In this document: piece by piece, positions 12,171 to 23,698 of the stretch
Layout of the letters: every line of letters begins with the position of its first letter
Numbering within the stretch: the stretch's first letter is position 1
Origin: Chamaea fasciata
Taxonomy: Eukaryota; Chordata; Aves; Passeriformes; Sylviidae
Length of the DNA stretch: 64,000 nt
NCBI GenBank assembly: GCA_029207755.1
Contig: JARCOQ010000005.1
Span: forward strand, 64,739,414-64,803,413
Reading direction: 5' to 3'
The notes under the pieces: generated by a model
What the model was told of the DNA's origin: nothing
Databases searched by the model: none
Seen by the model: the letters and a program-made list of their open reading frames with translations, nothing else
Position numbers and translations under genes: made by a program

Positions 12171-15064
12171 CCCCTCATGTTGTGATAATTATGTTTGCAG
12201 AAGCAAATTAACACTCAAGTGTGAAGAGCAAAACTCAGCCTCGTGAAGGAGGGAAACAGAAAACTGCTTCCCTCCAAGAGGTCATCTGCCTCTCTTTGAC
12301 TGCAGCAACAGCTCTGTGTACCCCCAAGGCTCCCAGCTATTCCTTTGGGCTACACACAGCTTCCAACCTTGTTCACAGAATCCTTCCACCCCCTGTTGCT
12401 GCATCATTCACAGAGATGTGTTCCTTTTGACTTCACCTTCACCTTTGCTTTGTCCAGTTCTGCACACTTGGAAAAAAAAATCCTCTGGCCTATCTGGTTT
12501 CCAAAGCCAAATAGTGATAACCTGTTGGCTCATGTGTCCATCACTGGGAGAACTGGCAGTTACTGATCTCCTGCACTCGGGAAAAAGCTCAAGCAGTGAA
12601 AAGAGCTAGACAACATTCTCCTTTTCTGTTTGTTGTTACTCCTGAGGGGAAGACAATAGAAAACACCCAGCTAGGCAGCATTTCTTCCACAAGAAGGGTT
12701 TGCTGTCATACTCAGAGCAGGTGATTCAGAAAAGGAGCATGTAGTGACATCAGGATTCTCAGTGCCCTGAGCTGCTTATATTCGATTGCTGTTAAAAACC
12801 TCCTCTGCCTTGCAGCAGAGATACCTCTGAAGCCATTTTCTTTTCCTGTTTTTTACAGTGGAGCTTTTTATTACACTTATGTTGAAATATATTCAGTTGC
12901 TGCCAAACCAAATTTTTGCTTCACATTTCCAACAAGCCACCACTGATTTGGTATTACTTACATTTCCGTTGTTCTTAGAGGTAGTGGTGGAAGCTCTGAT
13001 ACATCAAGTGGTCTGAAACTCTACCACAAAATATAGCTCCATGATAAGGAGTTTGCAGGCTGGAGAGGCATTAGCACATGTGGTGTGAACTGGGCCTGTC
13101 AGGATGCTGGTGGCAGCAAACACTTTTTGTCTCCATGCCCACTGTCCTCCTTTGCCCTCCCAGCTGCAGAAAGACTGGATTTTTCATGCTACCCAGAACT
13201 GTTCTATAGTAGGAGATGAGGATGAAACTCAATTTCTTTGCCTTTAAGATTGCAAACTGAAAAATAGCCAAATGCTATTTGCATCTCAGCAGATAATCCA
13301 AGGAGCAGGGCTGCCAGAAACCCCTATATGAGAGAAAACAGTCCTTATCTGGCAAAGTTTTATGTTACTTAACGCTAGTGCAAGTTTAAAGGCATTTGTT
13401 TGTTTCTGTTGCACACAAGGCATCTTTTCTGGGCGGATCCTGCTATTAGGGTTAGTCCCTGAGTATTTGTACCAGCACTTGTTCATCTTCCCACTTGCCC
13501 AACTACAGCCTGATTGCTGGAAATGGTGATTGCCAGTGACTGTTATTTTCTTTGGTTACAAGGCCTCAGAGCACTCAAGGAGGAGATAAATATCGTTGTC
13601 TCATGCCGTTTGCATTGTGACTGATAGAAATGTCACTTTGTTGTTTCTCTCCCTGCCACCAGCAGCGCAAAGTGAACAAGGGCATTGGATTTCAAGACTG
13701 GTTGGCTCAAAGGAGGACTTTGTTTGCAGAGTCTAGCTCCCAAGGGCATTAAAAGGACTCTAATTCCAGAGGAGGGGGAAAGACATGACCTTTTGGTGAT
13801 CTTCTGGAGAAAGGGCGACAGTGAAAGTTTGGCTCTGCCACCGTTAACTCTGCTCTGTAACTCAGTGCGAAGGAGTTAACCAAATGTCAGTGACTTGCAC
13901 ACAGAGAGGCCAAGAATCACTCATTAGCATTAACCACAGGGTGAAGAAAAGTTACCTAATAGCAACTGAGCACATCCCCTTGGGTGCAAAGGTTCACCCA
14001 GAAGTGATGGAGAAGGGCCTTTCCATCCCCTGCCTTTGGCTGGCAGGCTGGAGCTACCAGCTCTGCTGGGTTTGTAAAGCCCAGCATCCTGCCTGGAGGT
14101 TCTTGCCCACACCAGCCGCTTTTGGCACTGCCTAAGATGAAGAAAATAGGGCATGTCACAGATCAAGGCTACCAAAATATAAAAAAAAAACCCCAAAATA
14201 AAAACATATAGAACAATATTTTGCTTCAAAGCCTTCTACCTGACAAGGCAGAAGCATGGAGTGGGGAGGTGCAAATCGTCACAGGACTGAGAGCACCCCC
14301 TTGGCTTCGGCTGCAAACACAAATGTGTCTCAGTAAGTAAACAGGCTCAGCTGTGGCTTGCTGCTTCCATCAGAATTCATTTGCATGCAGACCTTTGGAT
14401 TTTTAGACCATTTAAGGTTAACTCATTGCATATGTTAATAGGCTGTTTTCCCTGGAAGAGCGGCCCGCGGGGGTTAGGGAGTGTGGAGAGCCGAAGTTGC
14501 TCTGCTAGCTGGAGGATGATCATCTCTGCTGCATTCATGCCTGGGGTTGTTGCATGCCCAGGACATCCCTCAGTGTGCTCAGCTACTTCCTGGTCTTACC
14601 AGCCCCACACATCGACCTGAGCTCAATCCCTCTCTCTTGTCCTGGAGAGGGGCTGGAAGCATCACATGCCATGCCAGAAGTGGTGTTTGGATGCCAGGCA
14701 GCCCACAGGAACACATGAGCATTCTCTTCCTTCCTCTCTTCCCTCCCCTCTTTTGGCTCATCATGAAGCTCATCTGAATTGTTTTGCTGTAAAATCCCTT
14801 CCTTGCTGCTGGGTTGAAATTGGCCAGTGGATTCAAACTGTATTGTGGGCGGCTGATAGACAGGCATATAGACAACATGATTGTGAGAGCTTCATTTCTG
14901 TAAGGAATCAGGCTAAAAATGACTCCTTATCCCAAGGGAGCTTGTCCAGCATGCCTCAAACTGAAGTACGTAAAACAGAGCAAAAATGCTCCACAGACAG
15001 CAATGGTTACGGTGCTAATTCAAGATTTGCAGTCAATTTTCTACCTTACCACAACCTCTCTGTT

Positions 15065-15130
15065 TGGCCTCCACCAAATCATATAACTTTTCTAATCCTC
15101 AGTTTCCTCTATGTAAAACAGTGTCAAAGG
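15065..15130 (+). mobile_element. MIR-like ancient SINE remnant (weak)
   Basis: The block CAAATCATATAACTTTTCTAA followed closely by TCCTCAGTTTCCTC and ATGTAAAACAG resembles the 3' part of MIR/CORE-SINEs (CAAATCACTTAACC...CCTCAGTTTCCTC...TGTAAAA). Divergence is high, so this is a family-level resemblance only. Such old SINEs are rare but known in bird genomes. Confidence 0.4.
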
Positions 15131-16015
15131 TTTGGGGTTTTACCTTTAGAAGGGATGATGACTGAGTAAATTAGAAATCATGAGGTGCTTGGATACTGCA
15201 TCTAAGACTACAGCCTCACTCTGGTGCCATCAAAGCACATTATACCATTAGTAAAAATATATAAAACTCCCAACTTCTGTGTCTGGACCCACAAACCCAG
15301 ACTCACATGGCTTTGGAAACCAGGTTCCGTTTTAGAGGAGGTACAGATGCAGTTGCACGGGTGTGAAGGAGATACCAGCATGCTGTTGCATCTGGCAGTG
15401 TACATGCTGAAACAACAGCCTTCTGCATCATTCTGCTTGGCAGTTAGCTCAGGAAAGAAGACCAAAATCTTGTCTTTCCTCACACAAAGATTCAGAGGTG
15501 AAGCTAAAATCCCACATTCCCCTTCACATTGTTGCATAGTGTAGCAGAAGGGCAGACACCTCAGGGAGGCTGCAAGAGCCTGTCTCTCTCGTTAGGAGTA
15601 CTGAACGTGGTAAACACTGTCACAAGACCAAGGAGTTGTGGTATTGCAAATGCCTCTCTGTGCACAGGATGTTATTCTACCTCTAGGTTTGTGGTCTGAT
15701 GCTCTTGAACATTTGCAATCTCTGGGTGAGCCTGTAAGCCTTCAGTTTTATCATACTAACATGGAAAAATGTTAGCTGTCTTCACATCACTCCAGGGCTT
15801 ATATTTGAAGCAAAGGGATAATGTTTTATGAGCAAAGGAGGTCTGAAATAGTGATGTTTTCTTCCTGTTAGTGCCAATCATCCCTTCTGTGATAGGTGTT
15901 TGCTGGCTGGGGGAAATTAATTGGTGATGGCTGCCCATCCCTAATAGGATTTATACTCCCAGAGCTGAAATCACACACACATGCGAGACTAAGGCCGTCA
16001 CTTGCCAGCCATCTC

Positions 16016-16090
16016 AAAAAAACCCAAAAAAACCCCCAAAAAACAAACAAAAACTCCCACCAAAACAAACAAACAAACAAACAACCAAAT
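16016..16090. repeat. (CAAA)n-type simple repeat
   Basis: A-rich sequence grading into several CAAA units (CAAACAAACAAACAAA) makes a microsatellite-like tract upstream of the MGAT3 CpG island. Confidence 0.8.
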
Positions 16091-17084
16091 CCCAGTCATC
16101 AACTCAATGCAAGTTGAATCATGGCTGTCAAATTCTTCCTAGGTATGTAGGAGCTGAGGACTCCCTTCAAGACCAGTCCTCTGCCAGGGACCCATGACTA
16201 TCTTGAAGAGCATAGTCTCAGCAGAGAGCAGCTTCATCCTGGACCCACAGAGATGGAGATGTTGTTGTCTTCCCAGTGTGTTCTCACCAATATGATATTG
16301 CTGTCATAGAGGTGGAGCCTTTCAGTATCCTCAAGGACTTGTGTCTGCCACAAAATGACCTCCCTCATGTCATGAGAACTTCCCTTACTGTATCATTGTC
16401 TTCCTCCTATGTCCTCATTCCTTTCCCTCAATACTTCTGCAATACTCTAGAGGCACTTCTGAATCCAGCTGACCTCTGGCTGTCTTTACTCATCCTTCTA
16501 GCTGAGTTTGCATCGGGGAAAATTCCCCTTCAACTACACTGTCTCTTTGCCTGAGCTCTGACACGTTCTCCATCTTGGCCTTAAAACTCAAAATTAGGGC
16601 GGCTCTTTCCCATGGAAACCCTCTCTGGTGCTGGCCAAGCAGCAGATCAAAGCATAGAGCAGACTCTTGTGCATCCCTACCGGGATGCTGCAGTGCTCAG
16701 AAGAGACGGCGGCAATTTGACAGAGCCACTTCTCACCTCTTCCCCAGCGAGCTGCCCAGTGTGCCCATATGATAAATGGCAGGTTGGAGAGACGTTGGTA
16801 CCCAGGCTTTGTTTGTAATGTGCTGCTTTTCCAAATTCCCATTAAAGGTCCAGGAAGGGTGTACTCTAATTCTGCTTCCTTTGACCTTTCGCTTGCTCTT
16901 GGCTGCAAGGGGTGAGATCCCATGGTTGTGTTTCAGCATGTTTGTAGTCGTGCCGTTCAGCGAGGGGAGAGGGGGTGGCGTTGTTATGGTTTGGCTTGGC
17001 TTTGTTTTCCTTCCCAAAGATGGGCCCAATGTGGAAGAAGGCAGGGAAAAGTTGAATTGAGAAAACGTAGCTTCTGCTGTTAGG

Positions 17085-17175
17085 GTGCACGACCGGGAGT
17101 CAGCAGACGCAGGTTCTATTTCTGGCACCGCAGCAAAACTTCCTGATGTCGCTGGGCAAGGCAGCTCACGCATCC
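17085..17175 (+). mobile_element. MIR/CORE-SINE-like remnant at edge of CpG island (weak)
   Basis: GGGAGTCAGCAGACGCAGG, then TTCTATTTCTGGC, then a GGGCAAG-like block follow the order of the MIR core (GGGAGTCAGGAGAC, GGTTCTA, CCTGGCTC, GGGCAAG). The match is partial and old. It abuts the 5' edge of the probable MGAT3 promoter island, so it could have supplied promoter-proximal sequence. Confidence 0.4.
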
Positions 17176-17519
17176 CCACCTCGCCTCGCCTCCCTCCCGC
17201 CAAACAGCGAATGCTCCCGCCCTCGCTCGCCCCCCGGGGCGCGGGGAGAGATGCTGAGGGGGCGGCTCTGCCGCGGCGCTGCGGGCGGCACAGCGGCTCT
17301 GCCTCGGCTCCGCAGCATCCTCGGGGGGCACCGCCTGGCCCGGCACTCGCTAACACAACCCGCTCGATAACCCACCCCCGGCCCTGCACACCCCACCGGC
17401 CCCCCATCGGCGGCGCGCCTTTGTGCGGGAGGCGGGGGGCGACCGGGCCGTGCCCCTGGGGGCGGGCGGCCCGCGGCGGCGGCCCGGGGGGGCGGGCAGG
17501 CGCGCCGGGGGAGGAGACA

Positions 17520-17813
17520 GGCGGTGAGGGCGGCACAAAAGGGGTTGCTGCAGCCCTGCTCGCTGCTGCCGGCGGGGCTCGGCTTGCCGCGGCTCTGCAG
17601 CGCAGCGCATCTTTTCCCGCGGCTGGGAGGAGGTGACGGGCCGCTCCGAGGCGGAGGAAGGCGGCAGGGGGCTGCGGACTCCGGGCTCGCCTCTCGCCTC
17701 GCCTCGCCGCGGCCGGCGCTGAGCCATGCCGGGGGGCGGCGGGCAGGCCGGGGGCGAGCGGCAGCCTCGCCCCGCCCGGGGCCCGGCGGGCACCGACACT
17801 ACGCCGGCCGGGG
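17520..17813 (+). other. MGAT3: Predicted MGAT3 non-coding exon 1 (5' UTR), 5' end approximate
   Basis: The 3' boundary is set by a donor of near-consensus quality, GTGAGTG at 17,814. The 5' boundary is only a guess inside the CpG island. The exon is extremely GC-rich, so the leader should be structured. An ATG at 17,726 opens a small frame running to the donor (separate entry). A second good donor, CTAG|GTGAGTG at 18,592, leaves room for an alternative first exon. No transcript evidence is available. Confidence 0.5.
17726..17813 (+). other. Predicted upstream ORF in MGAT3 exon 1 (5' part)
   Basis: ATG at 17,726 has a G at -3 and lies in a 5' leader free of other ATGs back to about 17,260. 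Twenty-nine codons plus one base remain open to the donor. If this exon is spliced directly to 34,213, codon 30 becomes GGA and codon 31 is TGA at 34,215-34,217, overlapping the MGAT3 start as ATGA. The peptide is Gly/Pro/Arg-rich and low in complexity, so a role in controlling translation is likelier than a functional protein. The call depends wholly on the exon join. Confidence 0.4.
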
Positions 17814-18090
17814 GTGAGTGAGTGAGCGAGCGGGCAGCGGGGCTAGGGCGGCGGGCAGAGCACGCCCCGGGGGAGCCGCCCTGGGGCTGCGGGCAGCGGC
17901 GACGGGACCTCCATCGGTCCGTCCCCCCCCGCCGCGGTCGCCACCTGCAAGTTGTGCCTCGGCCCGGGGGTGCGGCGTCATCCCCTGCGAGCGTTGCCGG
18001 AGAGGCTTCCCCCATCGAGCCCCCACCTTCGCGCTCCTTATTTATTCATATTAGTGCTATTTTTTTATTCTCTCCCCCCTCTTCCCCACG

Positions 18091-18111
18091 CCCCCCCCCC
18101 CCCCCCCCCCC
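18091..18111. repeat. C21 homopolymer at 3' edge of the CpG island
   Basis: Twenty-one consecutive C residues follow a C-rich lead-in (CCCCTCTTCCCCACG). On the minus strand this is G21, a strong G-quadruplex candidate; the C strand could form an i-motif. It lies about 280 bp downstream of the predicted MGAT3 exon 1 donor, in early intron 1. Length polymorphism is expected. Confidence 0.85.
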
Positions 18112-21100
18112 GTTCATAATCCCGGCATCCCCTGCTAGGGAGCATCGGCTGTGGGGAGGAGGGAGGTGATGCTGCTGCCAGCCCCCTGCCCGCAGCGGAG
18201 GACTCCCGGGGATGGAAGCACTCTCCGTTCGGCCGGGGCACTGCAGCGAAGGCCCATCTGCTGCCCGGGCTGGGCTTGCGAGGAGGGCACGGGCTGGGGA
18301 TGCGTGCCAAGCCTGCAGCAAGCGAGAAGGAGTAACAGGAGTGCGTGTGTGGGAGGGAAAACATCCATACAAATAAATGTGTATCGTCAAACGTCCCCTC
18401 TGCCCTGCTCTGTCTCCATGCCAGATGGCTACAAGTCCCCCCGTTCAGGGCTGGCCGCATAGGGACGCGGGCACCCAAGTTCTCCCCACTCGTGCTGGGC
18501 TCTCGGGTTATTTGTGGGCTGGAATAGCTGTGTCCTATAGGAGTGATACAGGCTGGTGTACCTCAGTCCTTGCGAGAGTTTTGCTCCCTAGGTGAGTGTG
18601 ACAAGGTTGATGGGGGAACACGGCATCTGCTGCAGCTCTGGACTTCCTCAGGCAGCTCAGTACGGGAGAGAGCGTGGTGAAGGATGGAGAGAGACTACTC
18701 TCAGTGCCTCAGCTCGTGGTTTTCCTTCGGGGATTTCCACATGCTGTGTTTCCTCAGGCGGTGCCTGGATTGCACGGGAACCCTGCCTATTTCCCAGAAA
18801 TGATACTGGGGTCTTGCATTTCTCCTATGCACCCTAGGGCAGAACTTGGGTCAGGAGCCTGCCTGCCCTGTCTCCAGAACATAGTGTGGGTGCTGAGCAC
18901 CTCACCTCCTATAGAACAGCCCTCCAGTTAATTCCAAATCTCTCTTCTTTAGTGGAAAGGTCAAGCCTGTGAAAACACTCAGTGGCACCCCTGCTAACAA
19001 ATATGACTTGATTCACCAGGAACCCCCAAGCCTGTGCAAACTGAATTTCAGTTTCCTGCCTGCTCTTACCCCTGTGTCCCTCACCTTGGCAGAGTGTGAG
19101 TCAGCAGGAACTTCGCAGGTTCCCTCCCCAAAGGGTGTCTCTTGTGCTCTGTGGGTCCCCCCTGCAGCAGTGGCATTTAAGTCCAGCTGGCACCTGTGAT
19201 TGAGGAAGCACTGGCAAGTTCCTGTTGCTGCAGCCTGGCTGCTACCAACTTCTCAGCAAAGGGCAGAAATCAAGCAGGATCTACCATTTGTTGCTTGACT
19301 CTCAGGTAATGGAGAGACCTCTCTGAGGGGAGGAAGGACTATGGGTGTCCCCACACTCCAGCAAACCTCCAGTTTCTAATGCCCCCCTAAACACAGCTCT
19401 AGCACTTGTGCTTGTTTCAGCCCCAGTAGTAGTGCTGGGAACATGTCCTCCAAGCTAGAGTGGGAGAAGAGCAGTCCTTTGAGCTGTTTCTGGGGAGGGA
19501 GTCCCCAGCCCCCCTGTAGCACTATAAAACAAGCATTGAATGAAAACAATTGCAAACTGCAGAAGAGGAGTGAAGCTATAGGCTCTTCTACTGCATGTTG
19601 TAAAAGTCCCTCAAAGATTTATAGCTCCTCTCCACCCTCAGGTGATTTTGCAGTAGGGGTAAGAAATCCTCTGCAAGGTATAGCATTCCTTCCTTCAAGG
19701 ACTCAGCTATACCTGCATAGCTTGTTTATTAATGCCCCGGATGTCGCAATTTTATCCTTATGAGAGGGGATCGATTCTGGCTAGCTGCAAGTGTGTTTTC
19801 TTGCCCAGTGCCTAATTTAGTGTCCCAGCTGCAGCTTTTTGTCTAGTATGCCTTTGGTCCTAGGTGCTGCTGTGGCTCACCTCCATTGGAGGTGCCCTCT
19901 ACACTTTTTCCAAAGTGGTTTTGGTGGCTGAGTTGCCAGCTTGCTTTCCTCCCTCCCTGCAAATGCTGGTAAGATTGGAAAAAGAGTTGCCTGTGTGACA
20001 TGTGCAGGGGTTGCCTTAGCAAGGAGGTCAGGAAGAGCAGGTGGAAAATAGTGTACTTGCAGGAACGTTAGCTTCAGTGGATGCTCGCAACTATGAGCTT
20101 ACCTGAAGCACTTGTGCCCAGCCTGAGACAGGAATAGTTGGCCTGGAGGCTTGCTGGGGCTGCACAGTGCGCACAGAGCCTATTGAACCTCGGCCAGGCA
20201 CAGACACGCTCAGTGTGTTTGCCTGAGGAGCGTACCTGTAAGGTTTGTATACTTGTGGGCTTCCCGTGTGCCTTGTGTTTACCTTTCTCCTCCTTCTCCC
20301 ATGTGCAACTGGCTAAGTGCAGTGTGACACTGGGGCTTGCCAGATTGGTGTAACATGCATACTGCATGCCTTTGAGAGATGCTTGTGTGACGAATGTGGG
20401 TGGCTGTTTGCTGGGTGTGTGTAGCAATGCTCATGGGTCCTGCTGGATGCACTTACCATGGAACACGGGCACTTTTGCTGAGTTTATGCCTGCAATAAAT
20501 GTGGAGCATGTAAGCAATCATGGGTATGGCACTTGTTCAGGGCAGTTCACATAGATGATGTTGTGCATGTTCAGTATGTGAAGGGCACCTCAGGACAGAA
20601 GAGTTTTGCTCTGTCCCTCCCTTGCTTTGACCTGTCAGCAAGCAGAGATAGATAAACTGTCTCATGGAAGGGTTTATAGCTGAGTTTTCAGCTTGCTGTA
20701 TCTGAGCTTCCTTCCCTCTTGAGAACAGCATCTTTAAGGTGCACCTGCTGTCACAAATTGACACCCCTACACCACCCCAGCCTCTCTGCTGGATCATAAA
20801 GGTGGAGGAAGGAAGTGGGGGAGATTGGTGATGGATAGATGGGACAAGCTGGGCCAGCATTCATTCCTAACAGCCGATTAGGTTTTAGGTGGGGTTAGTT
20901 GCTCTAAAACGAACCCTTTGTACATTGTTGGAATATGTGACCCAATCAGTGGGATGTAGCTGGAGGAGGTGGTGCTAACAAAGACTGGTACAGCTGTCAG
21001 TAACTCTGGCAGAGAGGAAGGCGTAGAGCATACTTACTGGCACAAGAGATGTTTTCATGACTTTAGGTCAGTGGAGGTCCCTTAAAGGGCTGGTCCATGT

Positions 21101-22483
21101 TATCAGCTCTGATTACAGAAGCAGAAAAGTGTGGGTAGTTGTGCCCACGTGTTTTCTGCCACTGTGACCCATCAGTTCTACACAAAATGTCAGGCTGCAC
21201 TTCAGTAGCACAAAATGCCATCAGGACACTACAATGAAACATTACTGTGGGATCTGAAATTTGGAGAATGTAGGCATGTGGGGCACTGCATTCTGGGGGT
21301 ATGTGGGGGGTGTCAGGAATGTCTGCTGTTCCCCATCCTGGATGTTCTTGGAAAGGTAGTGACATAACTGCAGTGCACATGTGGACCGCGCTGTCGAGTC
21401 TGTGATGCAGGCTGGCCTTGAGGAGCCGTGATCAAGCTGCATGGAGGGGCCAAGCCTGGCATTGTGGGCAGTTTGGGGTCAGGTTTGGGGTGCTTTGATA
21501 GCATTAGGTGAGCATCTTGCAAGGACTGGGCAGTGCCACAGCAGCAGTCCTGGGTGGGGTGCCAGGACCAGCTGCTTGTGCCAGAGGCCAGGGCAGAGCT
21601 GCTGTCACGTAGCTGGTGAGTTCCCCCTTCCCCAGGGGAAGGTGAAGAGAAATGCCGTGTGCTGGAGCAGTGGTGTAAGATTTACAGAAGCACTCTATGC
21701 CTGCATCCTTGTGGAATAAACTCTGGCTGCATATCTCAGGAAGGCAGAAACACGATTCCTTTACCTTCTTTTTCTGACTTTTGTGTTCTTTGGCATGCAG
21801 ACCCTTCACTTCCCAAAGCTCTTCCTGGAGTACAACAGGTACCTCCTGCTCTTCAGACTCCTGAACTCCTGTAGCAGAGTGGGTGTATTTTGTGCTCAGA
21901 AACTTGCTCAGTAGAGCCGATAGGTGAAAGGGAGTGCAGCACTGCACTTTGAGCTTTCTTCAGGCAGGCTGAGGTAAAAAGCAGCATGAAGGGAGCTGGC
22001 TGCCTTACAGACAGCAAGGGCTTGTTATAAAGTTGTGATTTTGGAAGTGATTATTCCCTGCTTTAGGATAGCAAAAGTTATGTGAGCTGCTTGCTGTTGG
22101 GGCCTTGGCCTTTTGTACTGAGATAACCCCCCTAGCTGAATAGGCAGCTTGATGACCTCAGCTAAGGTTCCTCATTTCCCCACCTAGGGGAGTGCTGGGG
22201 CCTGTGTCTAAATAGTTTTTTTCCAAAACATCAGCCGTGGCTGTAGGGTATGACCACACTGTGCATTATCAGAAGTCTTTTTCAGCCTGTTGTGCACAAA
22301 TTGCAAGCAAAAGGTGAGGTGAATGTGGCTCTTTGGAAGAGAGAAAAGCAGAGGGGCCTTCTCTTCTTTCTGAGGATTATCTCTGTCTTACATTTTGACA
22401 GAATTTCTTCCAAGGACCTTGAAGCAACCTATTAAGCTTCTTTTAATTAGGTAAGCCCTTACTCAGAGTAGAAAAGTCTCTCA

Positions 22484-22548
22484 CATTTCCTATACAGGGA
22501 AACTGAGGCATGGAGCATGGCTCTGCTGTGCCCAGTGGCAAATGCTGG
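22484..22548 (-). mobile_element. MIR-like ancient SINE remnant, antisense (weak)
   Basis: TCCTATACAGGGAAACTGAGGC followed by an ATGGAGCATGG-type block resembles the reverse complement of the MIR 3' region (TACAGATGAGGAAACTGAGGCACAGAGAGG). Only one short block is convincing, so confidence is low. Confidence 0.4.
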
Positions 22549-23681
22549 GGCTTGTTAGGAGAGTAGCAACCAAACTTCCATGCTTCCTATACTTGCTTTG
22601 CTGCTGGCTGTTTTGGGAATCCTGGAAAACAGCTGGGGTGTGGGTGCTGAGCCTGGGTTATCGATAACTTTCTGATCATTGCTTGGGTTCTGCAGCCCTT
22701 TTCACCATGGATATTGTCTCCTTCTAAATCTGCTGCCTAACCTATAATCCCAGCTACCTGCTGCCTTTCCCTCAGAGTGTCATTTTCCCCTTGGTGTGTA
22801 AATCTGTACAGGTTAGGCTAGGGTTAGCAGGCAGACCCAAACTCCATGCTCTTTTCAAGGCTTTGGGGTGATTTTTATTTTAGGATATTGCTGCGTGTCT
22901 CTTGCATGATGGCAAAGCTGTGGCAAGCAGGTTTGGAGCACACCAGAGAGACAAATGCAAATCAGCCCTGCTGCCTAGCAGCTCACAGCTGTGAAACCTG
23001 TGAACTAAAGGCAGGTATCCTATCTTGGCATGCAGATACAGAGCTGAACAAAGCCAGGGAGACTGCATGGCAAAGAGTCATGAAAGGGAGTCTCTCTCCT
23101 AGATGCTGAGCCCTTTATGAAGGGGAAGGTAAGCTAGAGCCCTGAGATTCTAAGCTGGTTGTGCCGAGGCTGAAGAAAGGGCTTTGGTAGTGCTTTCAGT
23201 TCTTCCTTCATCTAACACAGATACCTCTATCTGGGCAGCAGGGAAAAGGAGGAGGATGGAGGCCTGTGCCGGCCGAGCATGTTCAGCACAGACAGATCTT
23301 GGAGGCTGCAGCAGCTAGGAAAGGTAGCATTTTGGAAGAAGGTTTTGGCTGTAGGGGCTGAGAGTGCACGGTGCTCATTGTGTGTGAGGAAACTGTGTTT
23401 TCATGGAGCTTGTAGTGTGAGGGCTGGCTCTGAGGCAGAGCAAAGGGCAGGGTCAATGAGGAGAGTGGTGCCCTGGAGTGATCAGCGTGAGCTGCACTCT
23501 GTTGCTTAATGACCCCATTTCCAAGGGAAACTTTGGAAGCCCTGATATTCAGGGAAGCAGGCTCTCCCGAAGGCAGAAGATTGGGGCAGCAGAACCAACT
23601 GCTTCTCTCTGCTTTCAGCTCAGCCTTACCTGTATGTTATGTTAGCAAAACTCTTCCTTCTTTACCACTCCAGAGGTGTTG

Positions 23682-23698
23682 TTTTTTTTTTTTTTTTT
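23682..23698. repeat. Poly(T) run (T17)
   Basis: A T17 homopolymer inside the predicted MGAT3 intron, followed by pyrimidine-rich sequence. It looks like a polypyrimidine/acceptor-type tract but no exon could be supported after it. Confidence 0.8.

Larger units (their letters stand above)
1..17100. other. Non-coding flank upstream of MGAT3; no exon recognised
   Basis: I see no recognisable coding exon in this stretch. Open frames are short, found on both strands, and show no domain I know. Contents that can be named are one CR1 3' end near 2.5 kb, A-rich and CAAA-type tracts, a C17 run at 4856-4872, a 16-bp tandem repeat near 10.3 kb, and weak MIR-like traces near 15.1 and 17.1 kb. In mammals TAB1 lies upstream of MGAT3; nothing here could be assigned to it. 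The stretch may hold distal MGAT3 control elements, but that cannot be judged from one sequence. Confidence 0.6.
17160..18040 (+). promoter_or_regulatory. MGAT3: CpG island, probable MGAT3 promoter and first exon
   Basis: This stretch is very rich in G+C and in CpG, unlike the AT-balanced sequence on both sides, and holds many GC-box-like GGGCGG stretches. There is no obvious TATA box. It lies 16 kb upstream of the MGAT3 coding exon on the same strand and contains a strong donor (GGG|GTGAGTG, intron starting at 17,814). In mammals MGAT3 has non-coding 5' sequence spliced to a single coding exon, which fits. The start site is unknown and probably dispersed. The island could also fire antisense, which cannot be judged here. 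Confidence 0.7.

Noticed and set aside
16733..17536. 267-codon open frame on the minus strand across the MGAT3 island
   Set aside because: GC-rich CpG islands lack stop codons by composition; the translation is Pro/Arg/Gly-rich with no domain.
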